A model generated the notes under the pieces. That model worked only from the letters and a program-made list of their open reading frames with translations. It searched no databases and was not told the origin of the DNA. The position numbers and the translations under genes are program-made. From positions 15,198 to 79,197 of the forward strand of contig CAZGKW010000020.1 in the NCBI GenBank assembly GCA_964526295.1: a DNA stretch of 64,000 nt. Reading direction: 5' to 3'. Position 1 is the stretch's first letter. The number at the start of each line of letters is the position of its first letter. This document shows, piece by piece, positions 8,228-16,823 of the stretch. Source of the stretch: CAZGKW01 sp964526295 (GTDB lineage Bacteria; Planctomycetota; Phycisphaerae; FEN-1346).

Positions 8228-10528
8228 CTATTCATAAACAAACCACGCCGTCGCGGTGCAGTCGCGGTCGGCCACCAGGCGGCCCCAGTGGGCGCTGAAC
8301 CCCGGCGGGAACTCGTGTGTCACCGTCTTGCCGGCGGGCACGTCGACCGAGGCGTACGGATGCCACTGGCCCGTCGCGAGGAAGTCGACCTCGATGCGGA
8401 ACGCGATGCCCCGCTTCTCTCGGTGCGACAGCCGCAACGTCTTCTTATCGAAGCCCGTCATCAGGTAGGGGTCGGACGGCTCGCCGGCCTTGACCTGGGC
8501 GTTCTTCCACGGCCCGCCTTCGCCGCGGGGCTTGCCGAAGGTCCACAGGTCGTCGACCATGCCGAACCACAGGCCCGCCCCCCCGTCGCCGGCCGCGAAG
8601 TAGTGGCCGTCCGGCCTGGCGCCGCAGCGCGTGCCGGCCATCACCAGGAGCCCCCGCCAGGAGCAGAAGTCCGAGATGACGCGCCCGTGCGTCGCGACCG
8701 GTCGCATGCGGCGGAAGCGGGCCTCGCCCCGCGGCACCTCGTAAAACGTCCCGTGACAGTTCATCAGCGACCGCTCCGTCACGACCTCGCGGACGCCGCG
8801 GAGGCCCGATAGAAGCGCCGGGTCGTCGTAGGCGGCATGGGTCTTCGGCAGGCGGTACCGGGCCCGGCCGGAGGCGATGAGGACCGACGCGTCGTCGACG
8901 CGGAAGTCCGGCTCGACGGCCGCCGTCTCGGCAAACTCGGCAACCCGCTCGCCCGGGTCTTCGACGCGGCGGAAGGCCATGTCCTGGCGGACCTCGTAGA
9001 GGGCGGTTTCGTCGGCGTCGCCGCCGGTGCGGGCCAGGAACTGGAGGACGCCGTCCCGCCTGGCCGGCAGGAGGAGGCCCTCGCACCGCGGCGCGTCGTC
9101 GCCCGCCTTCGCCAGGCCCGCGAAGAGCGCCTTCAGGTGCCCCTGGTCGCCCCCTGCCGCCGTGCCGCCCGACGACGAGACGTGCACATAAGCCGTCGCC
9201 CGGCAGTCGGCATCGGTCCGCACGCGGACCCAGGCGGCGGCCGTCACCGGCGGCAGCACGTGGAACCGGTAGCCCCGGGGCGGCACGGCCACCCGCCCCA
9301 GCTCGGCCCATTCGCCTCCCCCGTCGGCGTCGCCCTCGACGATGAACGTGACCTCTCGGTCGGCATCGTGCGCGAGGTGCAGGCACCGGTGCTCGAACCC
9401 CGCCACCAGCATCGGGTCGGAGGGTGCATCCGCCTCGACGGGGTCGTCGACCCACGGGCCGCCCCACCCGGCCGGGGCGCCGAATCGCTCGAGGTCGGCC
9501 ATGCGGCCGAACCAAAGGTTCGACTGGGGCTGGCCGCCGAGGGGGTTCTGCATGACGGAGTTGTCGTCGGCCGCCAGGACGAGCCGACCGTTCCAGTGGC
9601 ACCAGTCCGGGACCATCCGCAGGTGCGTCGCGATGGGGCCCAGGCCCCCGGCCCGCCCGGGCCGGAACTCCGGCGGAAACGCGAAGAACATCCCGTGGAA
9701 GTCGAGCATCCATCGGCCCGGGGCGGCCTCGCGGACCCGCGGCCACTCCGTGAACCAGCCGTGTGCCGCATCGTGCGAGTAGCTCGACTTCGGCAGCCGG
9801 TACGTGTGCCACGCCCCGCGGTGGAGCACCTTCAGGATGACGGACCGCTTGTCCCAGCCGGTGGCCCAGAGGGGGATGTCCGGGTCGCGGTCGTCGGAGG
9901 CGCCGAGCAGGCCCCCGGGGCCGGTGACCTCGCAGAACCGTTTCCGCTCGACGAGCCTCCACCGGTGGGACGGGTCGCCGTCCCACTGGGCCAGGGCACC
10001 GTCGCCGCCGTTGTTGGCGACGACCACGCGGCCCTGCCCCGTGTAGCCCCCCTTGCCGTGCTTGCCCGTGACGCCGGCGTCCTGGACGCGGAAGAGCCGG
10101 GTCGCATGGAGCGTTTCCACGTCGACCTCGAAGAAGCGGCCCTCCATGCCGAAGACGTAGACCTTCCGAGCGGGGTCCGTCAGGTGCCGGGCGACGGCCG
10201 TCACGCGGACCTTGTTGGCGAGGGCCTCGACGACGCGGACGCGGCCGGCGGCGTCGATGACGTAGGGGCCGATGACGAGCTGGTTCGTCTCGCGGTGGAT
10301 GAGGCGGCCGGCGTTCGTGCCGCCCGCGCTCTCGGGGCGGACCGAGAGTTCCAGGTCGGGCGTGACCTGCCAGAGCCGGCCGTCGCCGTGATGGGCGGGA
10401 TACGTGATCATCCACAGGCGGTCGGCCCAGGGGACGACGGCCCCGATGCCGATCTCGGACCGGTCGTCCGAGAGGACCGCCAGGTGGGGGTAGACGCCGC
10501 TGATGGAGACGGGCTCGTCGGACGGCAT
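8228..10528 (-). CDS. Unknown protein made of two related modules
   Basis: I do not recognise this 766-residue protein. The start ATG at 10528 has AAAGGTG upstream. An in-frame ATG at 10621 would add a hydrophobic leader (RILLFGYLAFAW), so export cannot be excluded. The protein is an internal duplication: LDFHGMFFAFP near residue 273 followed by IATHLRMVPDWCHWNGRLVL is echoed near residue 588 by MNCHGTFYEVP and VATHGRVISDFCSWRGLLVM. Each half ends in a similar beta-rich segment (DCRATAYVHV and DCTATAWFVY). The first part looks propeller-like (WADRLWMITYPAHHGDGRLW). Scattered WFGxxxDL and GFxxxxLxL motifs repeat too. Confidence 0.75.
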   Translation of the reverse strand: MPSDEPVSISGVYPHLAVLSDDRSEIGIGAVVPWADRLWMITYPAHHGDGRLWQVTPDLELSVRPESAGGTNAGRLIHRETNQLVIGPYVIDAAGRVRVVEALANKVRVTAVARHLTDPARKVYVFGMEGRFFEVDVETLHATRLFRVQDAGVTGKHGKGGYTGQGRVVVANNGGDGALAQWDGDPSHRWRLVERKRFCEVTGPGGLLGASDDRDPDIPLWATGWDKRSVILKVLHRGAWHTYRLPKSSYSHDAAHGWFTEWPRVREAAPGRWMLDFHGMFFAFPPEFRPGRAGGLGPIATHLRMVPDWCHWNGRLVLAADDNSVMQNPLGGQPQSNLWFGRMADLERFGAPAGWGGPWVDDPVEADAPSDPMLVAGFEHRCLHLAHDADREVTFIVEGDADGGGEWAELGRVAVPPRGYRFHVLPPVTAAAWVRVRTDADCRATAYVHVSSSGGTAAGGDQGHLKALFAGLAKAGDDAPRCEGLLLPARRDGVLQFLARTGGDADETALYEVRQDMAFRRVEDPGERVAEFAETAAVEPDFRVDDASVLIASGRARYRLPKTHAAYDDPALLSGLRGVREVVTERSLMNCHGTFYEVPRGEARFRRMRPVATHGRVISDFCSWRGLLVMAGTRCGARPDGHYFAAGDGGAGLWFGMVDDLWTFGKPRGEGGPWKNAQVKAGEPSDPYLMTGFDKKTLRLSHREKRGIAFRIEVDFLATGQWHPYASVDVPAGKTVTHEFPPGFSAHWGRLVADRDCTATAWFVYE

Positions 10529-10638
10529 GGAAACACCTTTCGAGGCCGGAGGCATCAGAGACCAAGCGAACGCAAGATAACCGAAGAGGAGAATGCGATG
10601 ATTGAGGTGTGGCGTGTCCATCCGCGAGGCTCTCAAAA

Positions 10639-10727
10639 CTACCGGTCGAGGCGGCCCCGCCGTTCGCGTGGCGCGGCGGGTCTCCGCACCCGCCGCGGGC
10701 CCGGCGGCTACCGGTCGAGGCGGCCCC
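10639..10727. repeat. Direct repeat duplicating the last codons of the epimerase gene
   Basis: CTACCGGTCGAGGCGGCCCC occurs at 10639-10658 and again at 10708-10727. The second copy is the 3' end of the epimerase gene, including its stop codon. The first lies just beyond it, 69 bp away. Hairpin 10672-10697 sits between them. Confidence 0.8.
10672..10697. repeat. Dispersed hairpin, family CGGCGGGT-ACCCGCCG, copy 1
   Basis: CGCGGCGGGT, the loop CTCCGC and ACCCGCCGCG form a perfect 10-bp stem starting 10 bases after the epimerase stop. The copy at 21831-21852 has the reverse-complement loop, so it is the same element in the other orientation. A transcription-terminator role is likely. Confidence 0.7.
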
Positions 10728-11163
10728 AATCGTACGGGACCTGGTCGGTGTGGGCGGGCAGACGCTTCTCGTCCGGTGCGTCGCGGTCGTACGGCTCGGT
10801 GGGGGTGTTGACGATCATCGCCTCGCCGGTCGAGATGCACTTGAACCCGTGGTAGACGCCGGGAGGGACCCGCAGCCGGACCGGGTTCCACACGCCGATG
10901 AAGAACTCGTTCACCTCGCCGCGGGTCGGCGAGCCCTCCCGCGGGTCGTACAGGGCGACCTTCATCATCCCCTGGACGCAGACGAAGTGGTCGGTCTGCT
11001 TCTCGTGGAGGTGCCAGGCCTTGACGACGCCGGGGTAGGCCGTGGTCAGGTAGACCTGGCCGAACCGCTCGAAGTCGGGCTCGTCGGAGCGGAACATCTC
11101 CATGATGCGGCCCCGCTCGTCCGCGATAGGCTTCAGCGGGGTCACCCTGACGCCGTCGATCAT
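10708..11163 (-). CDS. dTDP-4-dehydrorhamnose 3,5-epimerase-like cupin protein
   Basis: The 151-residue protein has the RmlC cupin pattern: MIDGVRVTPLKPIADERGRI, then VYLTTAYPGVVKAWHLHEKQ, TDHFVCVQGMMKVALYD and VPPGVYHGFKCI. RmlC epimerases act on dTDP-4-keto-6-deoxyglucose in rhamnose synthesis. The active-site region here (AWHLHEKQTDHF) matches the family's WHxHxxQ-type segment. I chose ATG 11163, which has GGGAGG six bases upstream. No other rml genes are nearby, so the true substrate may be another nucleotide sugar. Confidence 0.75.
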   Translation of the reverse strand: MIDGVRVTPLKPIADERGRIMEMFRSDEPDFERFGQVYLTTAYPGVVKAWHLHEKQTDHFVCVQGMMKVALYDPREGSPTRGEVNEFFIGVWNPVRLRVPPGVYHGFKCISTGEAMIVNTPTEPYDRDAPDEKRLPAHTDQVPYDWGRLDR

Positions 11164-11208
11164 CGTCGGCCTCCCGCGGATCGTGCAGTCCGTCGGGGGC
11201 ATAGTCTA

Positions 11209-11341
11209 ACCGCAGAGGCGCAGAGGGCGCAGAGAAAACCGGAGGAAGGAAGCCGCGATACGGCGGGGACCAGAGGGCTGGATGAAGGGCCCCCGCGCCG
11301 CGGTCCCCCTCACCCTTGCCCTCTCCCACCGGGGGAGAGGG
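11209..11341. repeat. CGCAGAG-type repeat (copy 2) plus CCCTCTCCC hairpin (copy 1)
   Basis: ACCGCAGAGGCGCAGAGG at 11209-11226, continuing into GCGCAGAGA, is nearly identical to 39101-39128. It is followed at 11319-11341 by a hairpin of CCCTCTCCC, ACCGG and GGGAGAGGG. The hairpin lies 17 bases past the stop of the DUF1570 gene and could terminate it. Confidence 0.75.
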
Positions 11342-11357
11342 ACTCCATACAGCACCG

Positions 11358-12605
11358 CTATCGCCGTCGGCGCGAGGGGACCGCCACCACGTCGCACTCG
11401 GTGTACGCCCCGTCGGCGTCCTTGACGTACCGCGTCTCCAGGACGAGCCCCGCGTGGTGCCGGCATCGGAGGACGGGCGGCCCGCCGTCCGCCGCGGGGA
11501 CCAGCTCGTAGCTTGAATCGGCCCGCTTGTCCCGGTGGTTCGGACACACGAACAGCGGCGCCAGCCTCTCGGTGTCCTCGCTGTCGATGGCATAGCCGTC
11601 ATCCGCACGGAGCTCCCACTTCCCGAACCGGCCCTCCAGGACGGCCTTCCGGTACGCCGCCATCGTCTTCGGCATGGGGAGCTTCCCATGGGCCTCCATG
11701 AGGAGCGAGCCGAGGACCTCCAGGTGTCGGCGGCACGTCATCTCGCTGGACGGTTCCAGGGCCTCGACGTACGCCTGCCACCGCTTCCGGAAGCCCTCGT
11801 AGTCGGCCCCGAACGTCCGGAGCCAGGCGGCCCGGGCCGGTTCGTCGCGGGCCAGGTAGTACATGTACTGGAGGAACGCCGCCCGGTACCGGGTCTGGTC
11901 GGCGTAGGCGAGGAAGTGGACCATCGACCACGCCTGGCAGTACTGGAGCTGGGCTTCCGGCGTCTCCTCGCGGACGTGCCCGCCCCATTGCTCGTAAGAC
12001 ATCGAGAGCATCTCTCGGATCGGGATGGGCTTGTCCTCGGCCAGGGCGCGTCGCAGCACAGCCAGCCGTCCGGCCGGCACCTGCCCCACTTCCATCCCCT
12101 CGCCGGTGAACTCGGCGTGCTCGTAGAACACGGCCAGGCCCTCGTTCAGCCACACCGGGCAGGTCGGGCCGATGAAGTGCATCACGAACTGGTGGGTGCC
12201 CTCGTGGCGGAGCGTCCGGAGAATGATGTCCAGCTCGTCGGCCTTGGCCCAGCAGGCCAGGACGTCCTTCCCCGGAGAGAACACGCCCCGCGAGCCCCGC
12301 ACCTTCTCGCCCAGCTCCGACAGGTACCGCTCCCGGCTCTCGTAGACCAGGACGTGCAGGCGGCTGAAGCCGACCTTGGGCTTGATCTTGCCCATCCGCC
12401 GATAGAGCTCGCGAAAGAGGACCTCCTGCTGGCTGGCCACCGTCTGGCCGGCCTCCTCGGTCAGGTCGGTCCGGATGCGATAGTGGGGGGTCTCGATGAG
12501 CAGGTCGGGGCCGTGCTTTCGGACGGGCCACGGCCCGGCCTCAACCGTCGTGGAGGCGAACGCTGCGAATGCAAGGGCGGTGACGATCGTGGAGCGGTAT
12601 GTCAT
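11358..12605 (-). CDS. DUF1570 putative exported peptidase
   Basis: The 415-residue protein starts with a signal peptide (MTYRSTIVTALAFAAFASTTVEA). HEGTHQFVMHF near residue 135 is a gluzincin-type HExxH zinc motif. Downstream VWLNEGLAVFYEH supplies the candidate third ligand glutamate (NEGLA). This pattern defines the DUF1570 family, common in planctomycetes. Zinc protease activity is predicted from the motif, not proven. The C-terminal 100 residues contain CPNHRDKR and CRHH, possibly a second metal site. Monocistronic, with hairpin 11319-11341 after the stop. Confidence 0.75.
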   Translation of the reverse strand: MTYRSTIVTALAFAAFASTTVEAGPWPVRKHGPDLLIETPHYRIRTDLTEEAGQTVASQQEVLFRELYRRMGKIKPKVGFSRLHVLVYESRERYLSELGEKVRGSRGVFSPGKDVLACWAKADELDIILRTLRHEGTHQFVMHFIGPTCPVWLNEGLAVFYEHAEFTGEGMEVGQVPAGRLAVLRRALAEDKPIPIREMLSMSYEQWGGHVREETPEAQLQYCQAWSMVHFLAYADQTRYRAAFLQYMYYLARDEPARAAWLRTFGADYEGFRKRWQAYVEALEPSSEMTCRRHLEVLGSLLMEAHGKLPMPKTMAAYRKAVLEGRFGKWELRADDGYAIDSEDTERLAPLFVCPNHRDKRADSSYELVPAADGGPPVLRCRHHAGLVLETRYVKDADGAYTECDVVAVPSRRRR

Positions 12606-13077
12606 GGCTTTCCCGTCAGGTTATACGCCCGCCGAAGCATCTTATGCAGCGGCGATTGCGGAAGCAAGTCGCCGACGGGGACGGCCGCCCCGGGCGTCAT
12701 CGGAAAACGAGAGAGAGGACGGCCTTTGTTAAACTGGGCAACTTGGCGAAAACGGCTAACAGGAATGGCCCCCCGGGCCACAGAGATTTCTTCTCCGCGT
12801 TTCGGTCCGCAGACGGCGGAAACGCCGTATCCACTTGTCAATAAACAACTTACAGAGATCGGGTCAGCCGGATCTCCCATTCAAGACCCCCTTCCCGCCC
12901 GCCGATACTAGGAGTGCCGCAGCGAGGTCCACAACGCCGGACTCGCTTGGAGCGCCGAAACCAAGGGGCAGACCCGGGCCAGGGCTGATCGACCCACGCC
13001 TCAGCCGAACCGGGCACCACGGTCGGACCGGCGTCGCCGCGTCAGGCCCGCCATGGGGCGGAACAGGAGCCGAGACG
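12606..13077. other. 472-bp intergenic region between divergent genes
   Basis: This stretch separates the DUF1570 gene from the FlgM-like gene. It is less GC-rich around 12720-12860. I find no ORF with family resemblance, no strong hairpin and no convincing promoter, although transcription must start here in both directions. Confidence 0.5.
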
Positions 13078-13347
13078 ATGAGCCGTCACGACAGAGACTT
13101 GAGACGAAAGCTGGTCCACCAGGACCTCGAAGCGGAGCTGGCCTGGGAGGCCCCGGGCCCGCCACCCATGACCGACGGGCCCGACCTGTCGGACTCGCTG
13201 CGGCTGCTGGAGAAGGTCCGCCGCCTGCCGGAAGTCCGGTTCGAGAAAGTCGAGGAGATGCGTCGGCTGATCGACCGGGGCGAGTTCGAGACCGAGGAGC
13301 GTATCGACGGCACCGTCCGCCGACTGATGGATGAACTCGGGCCCTAG
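13078..13347 (+). CDS. FlgM-like anti-sigma-28 factor domain protein
   Basis: The 89-residue protein has a disordered, charged N-terminus. Its C-terminus, EVRFEKVEEMRRLIDRGEFE followed by RIDGTVRRLMDEL, resembles the sigma-28-binding helices of FlgM (VRxEKVxxLRxxIxxGxY). FlgM holds FliA inactive until the flagellar hook is complete. The start ATG 13078 has AGGAG about 8 bases upstream. A strong terminator follows at 13418. No other flagellar gene is in the window, so the partner sigma factor is unknown. A small unrelated helical protein is the alternative. Confidence 0.5.
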   Translation: MSRHDRDLRRKLVHQDLEAELAWEAPGPPPMTDGPDLSDSLRLLEKVRRLPEVRFEKVEEMRRLIDRGEFETEERIDGTVRRLMDELGP

Positions 13348-13417
13348 CTGCGGTGGCTAGTGCCTTCACGTTTCCGATGTGAGGAGGTTGAATCGCAGGA
13401 CGTTGGCAGTCGGGCAG

Positions 13418-13458
13418 GGAGCCGGACCGGCGCGGGGCCGGTCCGGCTCCGATTTTTT
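13418..13458 (+). terminator. Rho-independent terminator after the FlgM-like gene
   Basis: GGAGCCGGACCGGC pairs perfectly over 14 bp with GCCGGTCCGGCTCC around a 5-base loop, followed by GATTTTTT. It is one of the clearest intrinsic terminators in the window. Confidence 0.92.
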
Positions 13459-13528
13459 GCGCCCGCCCCGCAGCCGGACCGGAGCACGCCCGGCGGCCCT
13501 GGCGCATAGGCACGGCCCCATTTTCGAG

Positions 13529-13557
13529 CCGTCACGGGCCCTCCGAAATCGTATAAT
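13529..13557 (+). promoter_or_regulatory. Putative promoter of the DUF4159 gene
   Basis: A perfect TATAAT at 13552-13557 lies 17 bases after CCGTCA (three matches to TTGACA). The start codon at 13718 is about 155 bases downstream, leaving a long leader with no recognised motif. Confidence 0.4.
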
Positions 13558-13717
13558 CAGGGGAGCGGATCGGCAGAGGGGTCAGCCTCTCGGGGGGGGG
13601 CTTTTCGGCGACACCTCGCCCCGCGAATGCCGATTTAAGGGACGCAAGGCCACGTCACCCCGGCATGGTCCCGGGGGCTTCGACCGGCTTATCCGCGCAA
13701 CCGTGGAGGATGCGCCC

Positions 13718-15250
13718 ATGTCTTCCGGAGACGCGAAGCCGTTCCGGGTCGCCGTCGTTCTGGCGGTCCTCGTCGCAGCGGCGGCCGTGGCATCCCTGGC
13801 GACCGAGGCGTCGGCCCAGCCCCGGACGTGCGGCCCGCCGCCCAAGGCCACCCCCCAGCGCCGGACGGCGGCCGAATCGTTCCCGCCGCTTCCGCTTCCG
13901 GCCACGCCGCTCAGGCGGTCCGAGAAGAAGCGCCAGCCCAGCCCGCCGGCCCTCGTCGGGAAGGTCGTCCTCGGCGACGTCAAGTGGGTCACCCGCGACG
14001 GCCAGCGGTATTCCTACCGCGACTGGATGACCGACCCGGAGGACATCACGAACCTCCTCCACTGGACCAACCGCCAGCTCAACATCCGGTACCGGGCGGT
14101 GGATACGGCCCTGCCCGAGTTCTCCTACGACCCGACGGAGCTGCCGATCCTGTACTTCACGGGGCACGACGCGTTCGCCGTGCCCGACTCGCTGCTGCCG
14201 AAGCTCCAGCAGTACTGCATCGACGGCGGCACGATCCTCGGCGACGCCTGCTGCGGGGCGCCCGATTTCGATGCGGCGTTCCGGGCCCTGGCCCAGCGCC
14301 TGTTCCCCCGCCGGCCGATGAAGCAGCTTCCCCCGGACCACCCCCTCTACTCGTCGTTCTACAACATCTCGCGGATCAAGTACATGAAAGAGGGGAAGAC
14401 CTGGACCGAGGCCCCGTGCCTGGAGGCCGTCAGCATCGGCTGCCGGGCCGCCATCATCTACACCGGCGGCTACGACTGCTCCTGCGGATGGGACGGCCAT
14501 ATCCACGAGCACGGCCAGCGGATCGTCCCGAGCGACGCTCGCAACATCGGCGCCAACATCATCACCTACTGCCTGGCCACGTACGAGCTGGGCCGGTTCC
14601 TCTCCACCGAGCGGGTCTACCACCAGGCGGGCGAACCGACCCGCGACCAGCTCGTCATCGCCCAGGTCCATCACGACGGCGACTGGGACCCTCAGCCGTC
14701 GAGCCTGGCGATCCTCCTGAAGTCCCTGGCCGAGAACACCACCGTCGCGGTCAAGTTCAAGAAGGAAAACGTCGACCTGAGGAGCGTCGACGCCTTCGCC
14801 CATCCCATCCTCTACATGACGGGCCACGAGGACTTCGTCCTGAAGGAGGAAGAGGTCCGGAACCTGCGGCGGTACCTGCACGCGGGCGGGGTGCTGTTCG
14901 GGAACGCCTGCTGCGGCCGGAAGTCGTTCGACGAGGCGTTCCGCCGGGAGATCGCGCGGGTCTTTCCGGACCGGAAGCTCTCACGGGTCCCGCTGGAGCA
15001 TCCGCTGTACCGGAGCGTGTTCCCCGTGCGGGAGGTGGCCTACACGCCGCTCGTGGAGCACGAGCACCCGGGCCTCAGGAGCCCGACGCTGGAAGGCATC
15101 AGCCTCGAGAACCAGCTCCGCGTCATCTATAGCCCGTTCGGACTCGTCAACGGGTGGTCGGGGGCCCCGAACCCGTACGCCCGGGGCTACGAAAGCACCG
15201 ACGCCCTCAAGGTGGGGATCAACGTCCTGGTCTACGCGATGACGCACTGA
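13718..15250 (+). CDS. DUF4159 protein with two copies of the domain
   Basis: The 510-residue protein has a signal peptide (RVAVVLAVLVAAAAVASLATEASA). Two DUF4159 domains follow. The first holds VKWVTRDGQRYSYRDWMTDP, PILYFTGHDAF and GGTILGDACCGAPDFDAAF; the second repeats the pattern as PILYMTGHEDF and GGVLFGNACCGRKSFDEAF. DUF4159 has a glutamine-amidotransferase-like fold and is usually encoded with MoxR ATPases and von Willebrand proteins, as here. Its biochemical role is unknown. ATG 13718 has GGAGGA upstream. A hairpin with seven T follows the stop. Confidence 0.85.
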   Translation: MSSGDAKPFRVAVVLAVLVAAAAVASLATEASAQPRTCGPPPKATPQRRTAAESFPPLPLPATPLRRSEKKRQPSPPALVGKVVLGDVKWVTRDGQRYSYRDWMTDPEDITNLLHWTNRQLNIRYRAVDTALPEFSYDPTELPILYFTGHDAFAVPDSLLPKLQQYCIDGGTILGDACCGAPDFDAAFRALAQRLFPRRPMKQLPPDHPLYSSFYNISRIKYMKEGKTWTEAPCLEAVSIGCRAAIIYTGGYDCSCGWDGHIHEHGQRIVPSDARNIGANIITYCLATYELGRFLSTERVYHQAGEPTRDQLVIAQVHHDGDWDPQPSSLAILLKSLAENTTVAVKFKKENVDLRSVDAFAHPILYMTGHEDFVLKEEEVRNLRRYLHAGGVLFGNACCGRKSFDEAFRREIARVFPDRKLSRVPLEHPLYRSVFPVREVAYTPLVEHEHPGLRSPTLEGISLENQLRVIYSPFGLVNGWSGAPNPYARGYESTDALKVGINVLVYAMTH

Positions 15251-15257
15251 TTCTCCG

Positions 15258-15342
15258 GGACAGGCTGCGCACAGAGCTGGACGGAGCCGACCGGCACCGC
15301 ATGGCATTGTGCCGCAACGCAGCAGCCTGTCCTCCTTTTTTT
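15258..15342 (+). terminator. Terminator-like hairpin between DUF4159 and moxR
   Basis: GGACAGGCTGC (15258-15268) pairs over 11 bp with GCAGCCTGTCC (15322-15332), followed after CTCC by seven T. The 53-base loop contains a smaller hairpin (CGGCAC/GTGCCG). It could terminate the DUF4159 transcript or partly attenuate moxR, whose start lies only 27 bases on. Confidence 0.65.
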
Positions 15343-15368
15343 GCCGCCTGCCGGGGAGGAGGACGCCG

Positions 15369-16520
15369 TTGGCCGAGAAGACCGGCATCCGAAGCCAGGA
15401 GGAGCTCCGCGTCGTCGAGCAGCTCGGCGAGGCACGGAACCTGCTCCTGAAGGAGATCCACAAGGTCATCATCGGCCAGGGCGAGGTCATCGAGCAGCTC
15501 CTCCTGGCCATGTTCTCCCGGGGCCACTGTCTGATGGTCGGCGTGCCGGGCCTGGCGAAGACCCTCCTCGTCTCGACCATCGCCAGCGTCCTGAAGCTGA
15601 AGTTCAACCGCATCCAGTTCACCCCTGACCTGATGCCGTCCGACATCACCGGCACCGACGTCATCGAGGAGAACCGGTCGACGGGCCAGCGGGAGTTCCG
15701 CTTCATCCACGGGCCGCTCTTCGCCAACATCATCCTGGCCGACGAGATCAACCGGACGCCTCCGAAGACCCAGGCCGCCCTGCTCCAGGCCATGCAGGAG
15801 TACCACGTCACTGCCGGCGGCAACACCTACGAGCTGGACCTTCCGTTCTTCGTCCTCGCGACCCAGAACCCCATCGAGCAGGAGGGCACCTATCCCCTGC
15901 CCGAGGCCCAGCTCGACCGCTTCATGTTCATGGTCAACGTGGGTTACCCTCCGCGGGAGGACGAACGCCAGATCGTCAAAACGACCACCGCCGAGCCCGA
16001 CTACGACCTGCGGTTCGTCCTGGGCGGCAAGGACATCCTGAACATCCAGCGGATCGTCCGCCGCGTCCCGGTCTCCGAGCACGTCGTCGACTACGCCGTG
16101 AACCTGGCCCGGGCGACGCGGCCCGGGACCTCCGACGCCCCCCAGTTCATCAACGAGTGGCTCACCTGGGGCGCGGGTCCCCGGGCGGCCCAGTATCTCG
16201 TCCTGGGGGCCAAGGCCGGCGCCATCTTCAACGGCCGCGTCCACGTCACCTGCGACGACGTCCGCCGGATCACCCACCCGGTCCTGAGGCACCGGCTGTT
16301 CACGAACTTCAACGCCGACGCCGAGGGCGTCACGCCGACGCGGATCATCGACCGGCTCCTGGAGACCGTGCCCGAGCCGACGCCGGAGGACTATCGCGGC
16401 ACGACGGCCGGCCCGAAGCTGAAGCGTGCCGCGCCCCCCCTGTCGGCTAAAGGGCCCGCCGGCCAAGGCGACGTCCCCGCCTCCGAGATCAAGGTCATCG
16501 AGCCCGGCCAGGGCGAGTAG
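15369..16520 (+). CDS. MoxR-family AAA+ ATPase
   Basis: MoxR ATPases act as chaperones that help mature or activate proteins with von Willebrand domains. The 383-residue protein has Walker A GVPGLAKT, Walker B IILADEINR with the sensor region TPPKTQAALLQAMQE, sensor 1 LATQNPIEQEGTYPLPEAQ and the lid domain ending FTNFNADAEGVTPTRII. I chose TTG 15369 because GGGAGGAGG ends about 6 bases before it. The tail is a 35-residue proline/alanine-rich extension. Partners DUF58 and VWA proteins are absent downstream; a VWA protein lies far away at 40043. Confidence 0.93.
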   Translation: MAEKTGIRSQEELRVVEQLGEARNLLLKEIHKVIIGQGEVIEQLLLAMFSRGHCLMVGVPGLAKTLLVSTIASVLKLKFNRIQFTPDLMPSDITGTDVIEENRSTGQREFRFIHGPLFANIILADEINRTPPKTQAALLQAMQEYHVTAGGNTYELDLPFFVLATQNPIEQEGTYPLPEAQLDRFMFMVNVGYPPREDERQIVKTTTAEPDYDLRFVLGGKDILNIQRIVRRVPVSEHVVDYAVNLARATRPGTSDAPQFINEWLTWGAGPRAAQYLVLGAKAGAIFNGRVHVTCDDVRRITHPVLRHRLFTNFNADAEGVTPTRIIDRLLETVPEPTPEDYRGTTAGPKLKRAAPPLSAKGPAGQGDVPASEIKVIEPGQGE

Positions 16521-16541
16521 GCCTTCCACGCCGGGTCTTTC

Positions 16542-16733
16542 ACCGCAGAGGTCGCTGAGACCGCAGAGAGAAACGGCGCGCGCCTGACTGATTTGACCGT
16601 GTTCTGTAAGCTGAACGGAAGCGCGTCCCCTCTCCCGCAGAGGGGAGAGGGGATTCCTGGCCTCGCCGGCCCACAGGACTGCCGTTGCTGTTGACGCCCG
16701 TCCCTGCCGTTTGCCGCGATCTCTGCGTTCTCC
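16542..16733. repeat. CGCAGAG-type inverted-end element (copy 3) with nested CCCTCTCCC hairpin (copy 2)
   Basis: This element fills most of the 303-bp space between moxR and the Ca2+-ATPase. It starts with ACCGCAGAGGTCGCTGAGAC and ends with CTCTGCGTTCTCC in the opposite sense. Inside it, at 16628-16651, lies the hairpin of CCCTCTCCC, GCAGAG and GGGAGAGGG. I see no promoter or ORF of family character in it. Confidence 0.65.
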
Positions 16734-16823
16734 CCGGTCGGGTCCCGACCCAGGTTCGCAATCCTGTTGCGGGCGGGCCGGCCATCGGGCAGAATGGGAC
16801 GCTTCGCACCGGGAGAGGTCACC

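Noticed and set aside
10529..11689. The frame of the two-module protein continues upstream to 11689
   Set aside because: The extension runs through two other genes and dispersed repeats, has low-complexity composition, and a good ribosome site exists at 10528.
12731..12760. Sigma-28-type promoter before the FlgM-like gene
   Set aside because: A TAAA is present, but the GCCGATAA box matches poorly (GCGAAAAC) and the site is more than 300 bases from the gene.
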